From assembly GCF_008274825.1 (NCBI RefSeq), contig NZ_CP030848.1, positions 1,736,001 through 1,800,000 on the forward strand: a DNA stretch of 64,000 bases. The letters are read 5' to 3'. Shown here piece by piece: positions 1 to 8,568 of the stretch. Numbering within the stretch: the stretch's first letter is position 1; the number at the start of each line of letters is the position of its first letter. The notes under the pieces are model-generated. The model was given only the letters and a program-made list of their open reading frames with translations, searched no databases and was not told where the DNA came from. A program made the position numbers and the translations under genes. The DNA comes from Sphingobacterium hotanense (GTDB taxonomy: Bacteria > Bacteroidota > Bacteroidia > Sphingobacteriales > Sphingobacteriaceae).

Positions 1-1806
1 GCTGGAGTTGTAGAAACGAAAGATGCTTATGATCTGTCTAAAGCTGTAAATGGGGGCAGGGGTGGACTCTCCTCGAACTCAAACAATAATGACCAATCAT
101 TCGCGGTTGACGAATTTACGGTAGAAATCAATTCCCAAACAACATCTGACACTGAACAGATCAATCTTTCTAATAGACTAAGCAGCACACAGAATAGTCC
201 ATCTATCCATGGAAATTCGAGGGCAGCGGTTGTTGGGATGGAAAATGACGTCAAATATCGTATCCTGCTCTTTAATCTATCGACGAAGAAATTTGAACGT
301 TCTGAGATTGCAACTGCGGGGACACTTCTAGAAATTGATGTGTATAAAGGCCAGGAATATGAGTGGTATGCTTACTCCTACAATACGGCAGATCACATAA
401 TCGCTCCAGATATCAATAATCCGCAGGTAGAGTCTAAGACAGATCGCCCATTGTTGTACGCAAATGGGACTGTAACAGCCAACGATGTAGGGTCGACCCC
501 CATCAATATCAATTTTCAGCACCAATTAGCGCAAATTAAAGTTGAGGTGGATACCAGGGACGTTTATGGTGATATTGAAGAATTAGCAGCCGTATTTAAT
601 GCGAATTATGTCAAAACGGGGAACTTTAATATTCGTACGGGTGCATTTGAGGGGAATCTTGCAGAAGTTTCAGTCGGACAACTGAGTTTTATCACTACTG
701 AACCCAATAATAATCGGGTTAAAGCTGCTCGCTATTACACTGCTGACGTTACGCTAAATGCGTATCAGGTAAAATTTATTAAGTTAGATATCAAGCTTCC
801 GAATGGAGCCATTGAATCTCTTGCTTCCAAATTTCCAGACGGCGGAATTGTAACATTCGATAATTACGTAGGTTCAAGCAAAGGGAAGATTTTAGCGGGA
901 AATCTTAAAATGTGGACCGTATTTCCTCAAAAATCTATACTGCATGTCGAAACCTATGAACACTATGTTACGGCGGCCTATAATACAAAAGTTGCTTCAG
1001 GTGCATTTATCAACAATCCTTTAAATTTTGGACCAAAGAGTAATTATTTTAGAATTGCAGGATTTACACATACAAAAATCAATGCCGCTGCGGGAAAACT
1101 TGCAGATGCTCTTGCCGATCCATTGAATTATCCAGATATCATTATCGCATGTATGGAGCCCAAATTTAATGATACGGACTACACTGCCTTAAGAAAATAC
1201 TTGGATAAGGGCGGTGCTGTATTCCTTATGATCGAAGAAACTGGTACAACGCACAATCAAGCGGCTTTAACCTTTTTTCAAAACCTATTCGGAAGTGGAA
1301 TATCATTAGCCGAACATGATGCTGGAGGCGCTGTTTATACCATGACGGATCAATTTCAGGAATATCTAAGTTGGCCTTTTGGAGATGCCAGAGGAACGAA
1401 TTGGGGACAGCACGACTCAAAAACGCTGTATGTTAGTGGTCTTCCTCTGAGCGATATAGATATTTATAGCACAAGCTCACGAAACTTCGCACCACAAGAT
1501 GGCGCAACCATGTTTAGACATAAAACGAAGAATTTCGTTTTCGTTGGAGATACCTATTTTTTAGCCAATTCTGCAAGAAACTATCAGTGGGGCTATAACT
1601 ATAAAAAGCCATTTGTTACCTCCGGTGCAAATTCCAGTGACTTTCCAATCGCCCATACAAAATATGGCGTAAAAAGTAGCGTAGGCTCCTTAGACTATCC
1701 GATGTCAGCAGGATCATGGCAGGTTGAAAATTCCATGATCTTCGGAAATATCTTTTCGCAACTTGTTGCAACCTCCCATTATATGGGGATAGACAGAACT
1801 CCTTAG
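1..1806 (+). CDS. Fimbrillin-like surface protein (5' end outside window)
   Basis: The frame is open from the first base, so the gene is cut at its 5' end; the visible part is 601 residues. It is a clear paralog of the complete lipoprotein at 2388-4340: both share a YRxLLFN segment, a YxWYAYSYN segment, the words NFQHQ and GSSKGKIL, and the C-terminal SHYMGI ending. The N-terminal half looks like the beta-rich fold of Bacteroidota fimbrillin/Mfa-type anchors. The C-terminal half has alternating hydrophobic strands (YPDIIIACM, GGAVFLMIEE) that suggest a glutamine-amidotransferase-like sandwich domain, without a catalytic triad I can identify. By analogy with the paralog it is probably an exported lipoprotein of the outer surface. 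A strong terminator follows. The family call is inference from pattern, not from an alignment. Confidence 0.6.
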   Translation, partial: AGVVETKDAYDLSKAVNGGRGGLSSNSNNNDQSFAVDEFTVEINSQTTSDTEQINLSNRLSSTQNSPSIHGNSRAAVVGMENDVKYRILLFNLSTKKFERSEIATAGTLLEIDVYKGQEYEWYAYSYNTADHIIAPDINNPQVESKTDRPLLYANGTVTANDVGSTPININFQHQLAQIKVEVDTRDVYGDIEELAAVFNANYVKTGNFNIRTGAFEGNLAEVSVGQLSFITTEPNNNRVKAARYYTADVTLNAYQVKFIKLDIKLPNGAIESLASKFPDGGIVTFDNYVGSSKGKILAGNLKMWTVFPQKSILHVETYEHYVTAAYNTKVASGAFINNPLNFGPKSNYFRIAGFTHTKINAAAGKLADALADPLNYPDIIIACMEPKFNDTDYTALRKYLDKGGAVFLMIEETGTTHNQAALTFFQNLFGSGISLAEHDAGGAVYTMTDQFQEYLSWPFGDARGTNWGQHDSKTLYVSGLPLSDIDIYSTSSRNFAPQDGATMFRHKTKNFVFVGDTYFLANSARNYQWGYNYKKPFVTSGANSSDFPIAHTKYGVKSSVGSLDYPMSAGSWQVENSMIFGNIFSQLVATSHYMGIDRTP

Positions 1807-1826
1807 TCTATCGTGTGTTAGTGTGT

Positions 1827-1865
1827 AGCTAGCGTAGGACCTAATCCTGCGCTAGCTTTCGTTTT
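1827..1865 (+). terminator. Rho-independent terminator after the first fimbrillin-like gene
   Basis: A 13-bp stem (AGCTAGCGTAGGA with TCCTGCGCTAGCT, one G-U pair) around a 5-nt loop is followed by TTCGTTTTT. It lies 20 bp after the stop codon. It separates the first paralog from the next operon. Confidence 0.8.
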
Positions 1866-2193
1866 TACTGTCTATTTGACAAGCATAATGCGATTTTAAT
1901 TCGCAAAAAACCTTGTAAAAAGGCATCAAATGATACAATTTAATCCCTCTCAACCTAATCTATCTTGTCATTTCAATAATCATATGGGACACAGGAGCTG
2001 TGTGCCTAATTACTAGAAGCTTGATTTTCAGTTTTATACTGTGAAGGGGGTGGACTTGTTCTCCTACAGCGTATATCTGACGTATATCCTATTGTATATC
2101 CTTAGTATAGAGGTATTCTTTCATATTCCGTCCATTATTGACATTTGACGCGATTTATCAGTTGAGTAAATCGCTTAAAATATTTAAAACACG
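1866..2193. other. Intergenic region, probable promoter of the second fimbrillin operon
   Basis: About 330 bp without a convincing gene. It holds a short hairpin (ACACAG-GAG-CTGTGT, 1989-2003) of unknown meaning. I found no exact TAnnTTTG element. It presumably carries the promoter for the peptide/lipoprotein pair that starts at 2194. Confidence 0.4.
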
Positions 2194-2385
2194 ATGGATA
2201 AACGTAAAATTTTAATCAAAGACTATGTTCCACCGCGCATAACGAGTGAAGAACTCGAACTGGAGTGTGGCGTTGCTGCTGCCTCAGCGACCATGCAGCC
2301 GGGTGGAGGACCGGAAATTTCGAGTCCCTGGGTGACCGAAGAAACCGAAGAAACAATTAACAAAGATTGGGGATTTTTTGACTAG
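2194..2385 (+). CDS. Small 63-aa peptide preceding fimbrillin-like lipoprotein
   Basis: A 63-residue open frame with an ATG start whose stop lies 2 bp before the ATG of the downstream lipoprotein, so the two are probably translationally coupled. The peptide is charged at the N-terminus (MDKRKILIKDYVPPR), has one Cys in ELECGVAAASATMQPGGG, then a Pro/Gly stretch and an acidic aromatic tail ending WGFFD. There is no signal peptide or membrane segment. Small peptides with a C-G-x-A-A-x-S-A-T-x-x-P-G-G core next to fimbrillin-type genes are familiar to me from Bacteroidota, but I know no function. Tight coupling and the non-random composition argue that it is real. Confidence 0.6.
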   Translation: MDKRKILIKDYVPPRITSEELELECGVAAASATMQPGGGPEISSPWVTEETEETINKDWGFFD

Positions 2386-2387
2386 CC

Positions 2388-4340
2388 ATGAAAATGATTT
2401 CAATATTAAAAAATATGGGAGCATCGAGGATGTTCCTAACCTGCGCAGGACTATTAATTGCGGCTGTAATGCTAGGTTCATGTAGCAAAGAGAATTTTAC
2501 CGGTAAAAGCGGAGACCCTAAATTGGTTATCAATGTTGCTGGTATTGTTGCACAGAGCCAACCGGCCACCAATAAAGCAGAGTCTGCCGTGGAGCTTGGT
2601 GGTATCTCATCGAGCAGTAAATCAAAACCATCTATAAAAGTAGGTCAATTTACGATGGATGTCCATACTTCTAAAGAAGAAATGGATTTGAATTTGAAAC
2701 AGCCAAGCATTTTAAATAGTACTGCTAAAAATGTATCAAATAATGGTTCGTTGAGGAGTGCGGTTGTTAAGATGGACGACGGTGTAAAATACCGTGTATT
2801 ACTTTTTAATACAACGACAAATCGCATGGAAAAAGCTGTTGTTGCCAGCGCGGGAGTAGCATTAGAGATTGATGTTTTCGAAGGCCAAACCTATAAATGG
2901 TATGCTTATTCTTATAATTCAAGCGATCAGGCTGATTTAGGGTCAATCGACCTAGAAACACCGAATATCTATTCACAGCCCGATATGCCCTTGTTGTATG
3001 CCAGTGGCGAGGTAACTTCCGTGCATGGATCCACGCCAATTTCAATTAACTTTCAACACCAAATGGCTCAGTTGAGAGTTGAAGTTGATACAAAAGGAAT
3101 GTTTGCTGATATTGTCGATATTTCAGCCAACTATGCAGCAAATACGATTAAAGGTGGCGAGTTCAACTTGTTGACCGGCGCATTCCAAGGAAACCTTTAT
3201 ACCGATGAGAGTATTGGTTTACTCAATTTTACGAATAAAGATGCTGATTCTGAACAAGTAAAGGTGGCGAGTTATTATACGGCAGATGTCAATACGAAAT
3301 CCTTTGAAGTTGAATTTTTTGATCTTAAAGTAAAATTGATGAATGGTACTACCGAAACACTTACAGAAAAATTCCCTGATGGTGGAACTGTTGTTTTTGG
3401 GGATTACACAGGCTCTAGCAAAGGAAAGATATTAAATGGCGTAATGAAAATGTGGAAGGTGTTTCCAAGAAAGACAATTTTGCATGTAGAGGGAAATTCT
3501 GCCTATAGCTATGGCGCGTCCGTTCCAACATTGGCTTCAGGTGCATTTTTAAGAAATCCGTATAATTTCGGACCTCAAAGTAATTATTTACGTGTGGATG
3601 GATTTAACCATGAGGTGATTTCAGTCGGTGCAGGAAAACTGCAGGCTCAACTAGCAAATCCTGCTACTTATCCAGATGTCGTTATTGCTGGAATGTTTTC
3701 TGGATTTAATGCTGCTGATTATGATGCGTTATATAATTACATCGAAAGAGGAGGAGTTGTCTTTTTAATGATAGAATCAACAGGTGTTAACGTGGAGAAT
3801 TTTATGAGCAAAATATTTGGTACTCATATCGATGCTGTAATTCATGATGCTGCTGGAGCCATTCATAGAACGACTACTGAAGATGTTGATGTCTTAAATT
3901 ACTGTTTTGGAGACGTCAGGAACGTCAACTGGGGGCAAGATGGATCACATACGCTGTACCTAGAAGGAATCCCCGAATCAGAAGTATTTATTTATTCATA
4001 TCACTCACGAAACTATGACCCTCAACGTGGAGTGACAATGTTTCGGCATAAGACAAAGCATTTCTTTTATGTTGGAGATACCAGCTTTTTATCGTCCAAC
4101 AAACCGAACGGCGAGAACAGTGGATCTTATATTTACTTTCCTTTCGCTACTACGACCGATGGACATGACTTTCCGGTTCCAAGGACTGCGTTTGGTCAGC
4201 ATCCATATCCCGGATCCCTTGACTATGGCGTGTACAGTGGTAACTATTATACCAAGGTCTATAATTCTGTAATTTTCGCAAATGTATTTGCTCGATTGAT
4301 CGCAACTTCCCATTATATGGGAATAAATAGAAATCCTTAG
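2388..4340 (+). CDS. Fimbrillin-like lipoprotein, paralog of the first gene
   Basis: 650 residues. The N-terminus has a positively charged start, a hydrophobic run and the lipobox LGSC (residues about 29-32), so it is an exported lipoprotein. A low-complexity Ser/Lys/Asn linker of roughly 100 residues leads into the conserved part, which begins at VKYRVLLFN and matches the protein encoded at 1-1806 over the whole length. The middle is beta-rich and fimbrillin-like. The last 250 residues contain YPDVVIAGM and GGVVFLMIE strands, suggesting a flavodoxin- or amidotransferase-like sandwich, and end in SHYMGINRNP. It is probably surface-exposed and perhaps a pilus anchor or adhesin. The tandem duplication with a small peptide gene between suggests a repeating peptide-lipoprotein module. 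Function beyond surface lipoprotein is inference. Confidence 0.65.
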   Translation: MKMISILKNMGASRMFLTCAGLLIAAVMLGSCSKENFTGKSGDPKLVINVAGIVAQSQPATNKAESAVELGGISSSSKSKPSIKVGQFTMDVHTSKEEMDLNLKQPSILNSTAKNVSNNGSLRSAVVKMDDGVKYRVLLFNTTTNRMEKAVVASAGVALEIDVFEGQTYKWYAYSYNSSDQADLGSIDLETPNIYSQPDMPLLYASGEVTSVHGSTPISINFQHQMAQLRVEVDTKGMFADIVDISANYAANTIKGGEFNLLTGAFQGNLYTDESIGLLNFTNKDADSEQVKVASYYTADVNTKSFEVEFFDLKVKLMNGTTETLTEKFPDGGTVVFGDYTGSSKGKILNGVMKMWKVFPRKTILHVEGNSAYSYGASVPTLASGAFLRNPYNFGPQSNYLRVDGFNHEVISVGAGKLQAQLANPATYPDVVIAGMFSGFNAADYDALYNYIERGGVVFLMIESTGVNVENFMSKIFGTHIDAVIHDAAGAIHRTTTEDVDVLNYCFGDVRNVNWGQDGSHTLYLEGIPESEVFIYSYHSRNYDPQRGVTMFRHKTKHFFYVGDTSFLSSNKPNGENSGSYIYFPFATTTDGHDFPVPRTAFGQHPYPGSLDYGVYSGNYYTKVYNSVIFANVFARLIATSHYMGINRNP

Positions 4341-4408
4341 AGAATTTTATGTTCGCTGTAGCTTGCGAAAGACCTAGTCATTAAGCTACTTTTAGTCTTA
4401 TTAAAATT

Positions 4409-4447
4409 GAGAGGCTACCCTAGCGAGTAGTCTCTCTTTATTCTTTA
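4409..4447 (+). terminator. Terminator after second fimbrillin-like gene
   Basis: A 10-bp stem GAGAGGCTAC/GTAGTCTCTC with an 8-nt loop is followed by TTTATTCTTT. A second inverted copy of the GAGGCTACC word lies at about 4480, so the site may terminate transcription from both sides, as expected between convergent genes. Confidence 0.7.
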
Positions 4448-4572
4448 ATTTGGCTCACAGATGTACTCAACTGTTTACGAGGTAGCCTCTATTAATACTT
4501 TTCCAAGAAGCTAGTGTAAAAAACTTCAAAACATTCTGCCGCCACGAATAACATGTGTTCGTGTTATCTCTT

Positions 4573-5184
4573 CTAATTAAGTCCATCGGCTGGGACAAAT
4601 ACTTTCCCTTTAATAATCTGCAAGATTTCCTTTCTTTCCATCTGCTTCATGGTCCGGATAATGGTTTCTACGCGCAAGCCTGTCATATTCGCAAGCTGTT
4701 GCCTCGTCAACATCAGGCGATGGCATTCCTGGCAGATCAATTGCCGATCTTCGTTCAATTTATGAATCAGCTTAAGCAAGATGTCTTCTGGTGCGAAATT
4801 ACAAACGAGACTCGTTAAGAATTGCTTAAAATGGAGGTCCTTAGCGATTTTTTGTGCAAAGAATTGATAGAAGCTACTATATTCTTTTAAGATTTCTTTA
4901 AATCCATCTTTGCTAACCTTGATTAGTGTTGTGGGGGAGTCAGCGATAGCGGTAATTCCGTGAAGACCCTCGTCGAAAATGGCGACTTCACCGAATCCAT
5001 CGTTTGCACAGGCCACCTTGTGGAGTACTTCGCGACCGTCGTCTAGAAAATTGCTCAGGCGAACTCGACCAGTAAGGATTTGATAGTAATAATTACAAGT
5101 ACTATTCTCGTTGTAGATTACTTCTCCAGCATCAACATTCTTTTTGACTGCTCCTTTTTCCAAAAGTATTTCGATTGGAATCAT
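4573..5184 (-). CDS. Crp/Fnr family transcriptional regulator
   Basis: 203 residues with a cyclic-nucleotide-binding-type beta-barrel (about residues 10-115; YYYQILTGRVRL and the FGEVAIF segment of the phosphate-cassette region), a dimer helix, and a C-terminal helix-turn-helix with TRQQLANMTGLRVETIIR (about 150-180). In the recognition helix Glu and Arg sit as in Crp and Fnr (V-E-T-I-x-R, Fnr-like at the first position). The N-terminal four-Cys cluster of oxygen-sensing Fnr is absent, so it is not a classical iron-sulphur sensor; NO or heme sensing as in DNR/NnrR-type proteins is possible. It is divergent from the nos operon, with a palindromic operator in the shared spacer, and is the likely regulator of that operon and of itself. 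Confidence 0.85.
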   Translation of the reverse strand: MIPIEILLEKGAVKKNVDAGEVIYNENSTCNYYYQILTGRVRLSNFLDDGREVLHKVACANDGFGEVAIFDEGLHGITAIADSPTTLIKVSKDGFKEILKEYSSFYQFFAQKIAKDLHFKQFLTSLVCNFAPEDILLKLIHKLNEDRQLICQECHRLMLTRQQLANMTGLRVETIIRTMKQMERKEILQIIKGKVFVPADGLN

Positions 5185-5217
5185 AGTCTAAATGTTAGTG
5201 AAATAATAAGTTTTAAC

Positions 5218-5225
5218 CAAAAATA
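5218..5225 (-). promoter_or_regulatory. Candidate -7 element for the Crp/Fnr gene
   Basis: On the minus strand this reads TATTTTTG, matching the Bacteroidota -7 consensus TAnnTTTG, 33 bp before the regulator's start codon. No clear -33 TTG partner at the ideal spacing was found. The palindrome at 5264-5289 would lie about 65 bp upstream of the implied transcription start. Confidence 0.4.
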
Positions 5226-5263
5226 TCCACAAGTGGCCTTAAATCGACTGATTTGTATCAACT

Positions 5264-5289
5264 CATATTGTGATTAAAATCACAATATG
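5264..5289. promoter_or_regulatory. Perfect Crp/Fnr-type palindrome in the regulator-nos spacer
   Basis: A 26-bp perfect inverted repeat with 12-bp arms and a 2-nt centre contains TGTGA-N6-TCACA, the Crp-type half-site arrangement. It is the only such site noticed in the divergent spacer between the Crp/Fnr gene and the nos operon. Being symmetric it can serve both directions. The regulator encoded at 4573-5184 is the natural candidate to bind it. Confidence 0.75.
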
Positions 5290-5396
5290 CGGTATCACCC
5301 TCATTTATAAAGCGCTATGGTACTTTTTACCTGTTATGAATAGAAGTCTTTCGTTAAATATGATTGAACGCATAAAATCAATACTTCTTCTCCCGA

Positions 5397-5404
5397 TACC
5401 TTTG
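5397..5404 (+). promoter_or_regulatory. Candidate -7 element of the nos operon
   Basis: TACCTTTG matches TAnnTTTG 50 bp before the first nos-operon start codon. The best TTG upstream (5364) is about 30 bp away, longer than usual, so the -33 part is weak or activator-dependent. The Crp/Fnr palindrome centre would lie near -133 from this start, which is far for direct activation. Confidence 0.5.
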
Positions 5405-5454
5405 TAATAACAATAATACATAGACCTCCTTAGAGGGCGGAAAACTGACAAACT

Positions 5455-5931
5455 ATGAAAAAACTAATGGTATTTTGTTTGATGGCGATGTTTATCTACG
5501 CATGTTCATCAAACAGCAACGAGAGCAAAAAAGCAGAGTCTACTTCAGAGGTAAGTGCTCCTGCAGGCAATGACGCGAGTGCGTATGACGAACATCGCGG
5601 AGAAGGAAAGTTTACAAACGTTGAAATCGGCGAAAAGCTAGATCCAGCGATGGCTGCTCAAGGCAAACTAGTTGCCGATGTGAAGTGTGCATCATGCCAC
5701 AAGATGAGCGATGAGCGTTTGGTAGGACCAGGATGGAAAGGCGTTACTGAACGTAGAAAACCTGAGTGGATCATGAACTTCGTTACAAATCCAGACCCGA
5801 TGTTAGACAAAGACCCAGCTTTACAAGCGCAGTTAGAATTGTGTTTGGTGCGTATGCCGAATCAGAATATTACTGATGAGGAAGCTCGCCAAATTTACGA
5901 ATACATGCGTGAGAATGATGGTGTCAAATAA
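5455..5931 (+). CDS. c-type cytochrome lipoprotein of the nos operon
   Basis: 158 residues with a lipoprotein signal (lipobox near IYACSS), an Ala/Ser-rich linker, and one class I cytochrome c domain with the heme motif CASCH (about residues 78-82) and a distal axial Met in VRMPNQNIT. It sits in the periplasm attached to a membrane and is the likely electron donor to the copper reductase encoded 38 bp downstream. Clade II nos clusters of Bacteroidota commonly encode such a cytochrome next to nosZ in place of the NosR flavoprotein route. It is the first gene of the operon, preceded by a TAnnTTTG element. Confidence 0.85.
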   Translation: MKKLMVFCLMAMFIYACSSNSNESKKAESTSEVSAPAGNDASAYDEHRGEGKFTNVEIGEKLDPAMAAQGKLVADVKCASCHKMSDERLVGPGWKGVTERRKPEWIMNFVTNPDPMLDKDPALQAQLELCLVRMPNQNITDEEARQIYEYMRENDGVK

Positions 5932-5969
5932 TCGATAGCACATTTTATTAACCCCAAATTCATAATATA

Positions 5970-7958
5970 ATGGAATTTAAAAAGTATGTATTAGCAGGGT
6001 TGGCAGCGGTGACGCTGATGTCAACTTTCCAGTCCTGTAAGCCGAAAGGCGCAAGCGAAGCCGTAAGTGGCAATGCTGCCGAGAAAGCTTACGTTGCACC
6101 AGGGAAATATGACGAGTTTTACAACTTCGTTTCTGGTGGTTTCAGTGGACAATTAGCAGTTTACGGTTTACCATCAGGTAGATTGTTACGTGTTATTCCG
6201 GTCTTTTCGTTAGATCCGGAAAAAGGATGGGGATTTAGTGAGGAAACCAAACCAATGTTGGAAACATCACATGGAAATGTGCCTTGGGACGACTTGCACC
6301 ACGTGCAAATCTCTAAGACTGACGGTGAATATGATGGTAAATGGGTATTTGTAAATGCGAATAATACGCCACGTATTGCTCGTGTAGATTTAACAACTTT
6401 CCGTACTGCGGAAATCCTTGAATTGCCAAATAGCGGTGGTAACCACTCATCGCCATTCATTACTGAGAATACAGAGTATGTAGTAGCAGGTACTCGTTTC
6501 TCTATTCCACCGGATGATAGAGACGGTGATGTGCCTATCAATTCTTATAAAAAGAATTTCCGCGGTACGTTAAGCTTTGTCAGCGTGAATAAAGACAACG
6601 GTAATATGGACTTGGCATTCCAGATTGAAACCCCTGGCGTGAACTACGACTTAAGTCGCGCAGGTAAAGGCAAATCACATGGATGGTTCTTCTTCTCGAC
6701 TTATAATACAGAGCAAGCAAATACTTTGTTGGAAGTGAATGCTTCGAAAAACGATAAGGATTTTATTCTTGCCGTTAACTGGAAAAAAGCCGAAGAGTAT
6801 TTGAAAGCAGGAAAAGGCAAGAAGGTTTCTAACTTGAAGTATGCACATAACAAGTACGATGAGAAATCTCATACTGCAAAGACTGAGTTCAAAACAGAAA
6901 CGATCGTTTTAAATGCGGAAGAGTTAGAGGGCCTTTGTTACTATATTCCATGTCCTAAATCTCCACACGGAGTCGATGTGGATCCTACAGGTGAGTATAT
7001 CGTAGGTTCTGGTAAACTAGCGGCTTTGATTCCTGTATTTTCTTTTGACAAAATGCAGAAAGCAATTGCTGGTAAAAAATTCGACGGACAATTCGGTGGT
7101 ATTCCAATTATCAAATACGAAGAGGCGTTGTATGGTGAGGTTGAGAAACCAGGTTTAGGCCCATTGCATACAGAATTCGATGGTAAAGGAAATGCGATTA
7201 CTTCGTTCTTCGTATCATCTGAATTAGTAAAATGGAACATCAAAGACTTGAAAGTTATCGACCGTGTTCCTACTTATTACTCAACAGGTCACTTGATGAT
7301 CCCTGGCGGTGATACAAAAACTCCAGATGCGAAATACGTCGTAGCTTATAACAAAATCACCAAAGACCGTTATTTACCGGTAGGTCCTGAATTGTCACAA
7401 AGTGCACAGTTATTTGATATTTCCGGAGATAAGATGCAATTGATTCTTGACTTCCCGACGATCGGAGAGCCTCACCACGCGCAAGCGATGCGTGCAGATA
7501 AGATCAAAGAACGTGCGCTGAAGATTTATAAGATCGAAGAAAATGCACATCCTTATGCAGCAAAAGGTGAGAAAGAAGCTCGCGTCGAGCGAAAAGGAAA
7601 TCAAGTCCATGTTTATTTAACATCCATTCGTTCGCACTTTGCGCCGGATAATATTGAAGGAGTTCAACTGGGCGATGAGGTTTACTTCCACGTAACTAAC
7701 ATAGAACAAGACTGGGATATGCCGCACGGATTTGCTGTAAAGGGTGCTAGAAATGGTGAATTGTTAATTATGCCAGGAGAGACTCAGACTTTGAAATGGG
7801 TACCGGATCGTGTTGGTGTATTCCCATTCTATTGTACAGACTTCTGTAGTGCATTACACCAAGAAATGCAAGGATATATCCGCATCTCTAAAAAAGGAAG
7901 TAATGTACCAGTGACATATAGTGTGGGTACTAATTTACCTGCGGAGAATGCTAACTAA
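5970..7958 (+). CDS. nosZ: Nitrous-oxide reductase, clade II (Sec-dependent)
   Basis: 662 residues; reduces N2O to N2 in the periplasm. The N-terminus is a Sec/lipoprotein-type signal (lipobox-like TFQSC, Cys23), not a twin-arginine signal, which is typical of clade II. The beta-propeller carries the CuZ motif D-x-H-H (D108, H110, H111) and the clade II EPHH motif (E500-H503, where clade I has EPHD). The C-terminal cupredoxin domain has the CuA motif C-x3-C-x3-H-x2-M (C622, C626, H630, M633) and a WDMPHG ligand segment. Length and motifs are complete, so it should be active. Neighbours: cytochrome c upstream, membrane protein and maturation genes nosL-D-F-Y downstream. No nosR, nosX or denitrification reductase genes are in the window, so the locus alone supports N2O respiration rather than full denitrification. 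Confidence 0.97.
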   Translation: MEFKKYVLAGLAAVTLMSTFQSCKPKGASEAVSGNAAEKAYVAPGKYDEFYNFVSGGFSGQLAVYGLPSGRLLRVIPVFSLDPEKGWGFSEETKPMLETSHGNVPWDDLHHVQISKTDGEYDGKWVFVNANNTPRIARVDLTTFRTAEILELPNSGGNHSSPFITENTEYVVAGTRFSIPPDDRDGDVPINSYKKNFRGTLSFVSVNKDNGNMDLAFQIETPGVNYDLSRAGKGKSHGWFFFSTYNTEQANTLLEVNASKNDKDFILAVNWKKAEEYLKAGKGKKVSNLKYAHNKYDEKSHTAKTEFKTETIVLNAEELEGLCYYIPCPKSPHGVDVDPTGEYIVGSGKLAALIPVFSFDKMQKAIAGKKFDGQFGGIPIIKYEEALYGEVEKPGLGPLHTEFDGKGNAITSFFVSSELVKWNIKDLKVIDRVPTYYSTGHLMIPGGDTKTPDAKYVVAYNKITKDRYLPVGPELSQSAQLFDISGDKMQLILDFPTIGEPHHAQAMRADKIKERALKIYKIEENAHPYAAKGEKEARVERKGNQVHVYLTSIRSHFAPDNIEGVQLGDEVYFHVTNIEQDWDMPHGFAVKGARNGELLIMPGETQTLKWVPDRVGVFPFYCTDFCSALHQEMQGYIRISKKGSNVPVTYSVGTNLPAENAN

Positions 7959-7969
7959 AACCCCCAAAG

Positions 7970-8566
7970 ATGAAAACTAACTACAACATGTCACCTTTGC
8001 ACCGCTTCCTGATAGGGCTATGCGGGGTGGCTTTAGTAGCAGTCATCTTCTTACCTATTTGGCGTATTGAGCTGGATGCAGCTCAATACCCCGAAGGGTT
8101 AGAACTGCAAATTTACAGTAATAAGTTGGCCGGAGAAGTGGATATTATCAATGGATTGAACCACTATATCGGTATGAAAACACTTCATGCAGAGGATTTT
8201 ATTGAGTTTACGGTACTTCCGTATATCATCGGAGTCTTTGCTGCATTATTCCTTTTTGTCGCAATCAGCAATAAGAGGAAAGCATTGTATTTCCTATTCT
8301 TTGCCTTCTTGCTTTTCGGAGTGGTGGCTATGGTAGATTTCTACATATGGGAATACAATTATGGACACAACCTTGATCCCAATGCTCCCATTAAGGTGCC
8401 GGGAATGTCCTACCAACCTCCGTTAATCGGCTATAAGCAGTTGCTCAACTTTGGAGCCTATTCCATCCCTGATATTGGAGGGTGGATCTTTATCCTAGTT
8501 GGTGTGATCATCGCTTATTGCACGGTGCAAGAATGGAGAAAATCAAAAAACACAAAACTAAATTAA
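7970..8566 (+). CDS. nos-cluster integral membrane protein
   Basis: 198 residues with a membrane segment near the N-terminus (FLIGLCGVALVAVIFLPIW), a periplasmic stretch rich in His/Tyr, two or three adjacent hydrophobic segments in the middle (FTVLPYIIGVFAALFLF; ALYFLFFAFLLFGVVAMV) and a last one near the C-terminus. A gene for a membrane protein of unknown function directly after nosZ is a known hallmark of clade II nos clusters (sometimes called nosB); I cannot prove homology here and leave the symbol out. It starts 11 bp after nosZ and is followed 2 bp later by nosL, so it is certainly co-transcribed. A role in electron delivery or copper-site maturation is inference. Confidence 0.7.
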   Translation: MKTNYNMSPLHRFLIGLCGVALVAVIFLPIWRIELDAAQYPEGLELQIYSNKLAGEVDIINGLNHYIGMKTLHAEDFIEFTVLPYIIGVFAALFLFVAISNKRKALYFLFFAFLLFGVVAMVDFYIWEYNYGHNLDPNAPIKVPGMSYQPPLIGYKQLLNFGAYSIPDIGGWIFILVGVIIAYCTVQEWRKSKNTKLN

Positions 8567-8568
8567 TT

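Noticed and set aside
4573..5184. Classical oxygen-sensing Fnr
   Set aside because: The N-terminal Cys cluster that binds the 4Fe-4S centre is absent, so only the general Crp/Fnr family call is kept.
8482..8568. N-terminal extension of nosL
   Set aside because: It lies wholly inside the upstream membrane-protein gene and lacks a signal; the ATG at 8569 opens a proper lipoprotein signal peptide.
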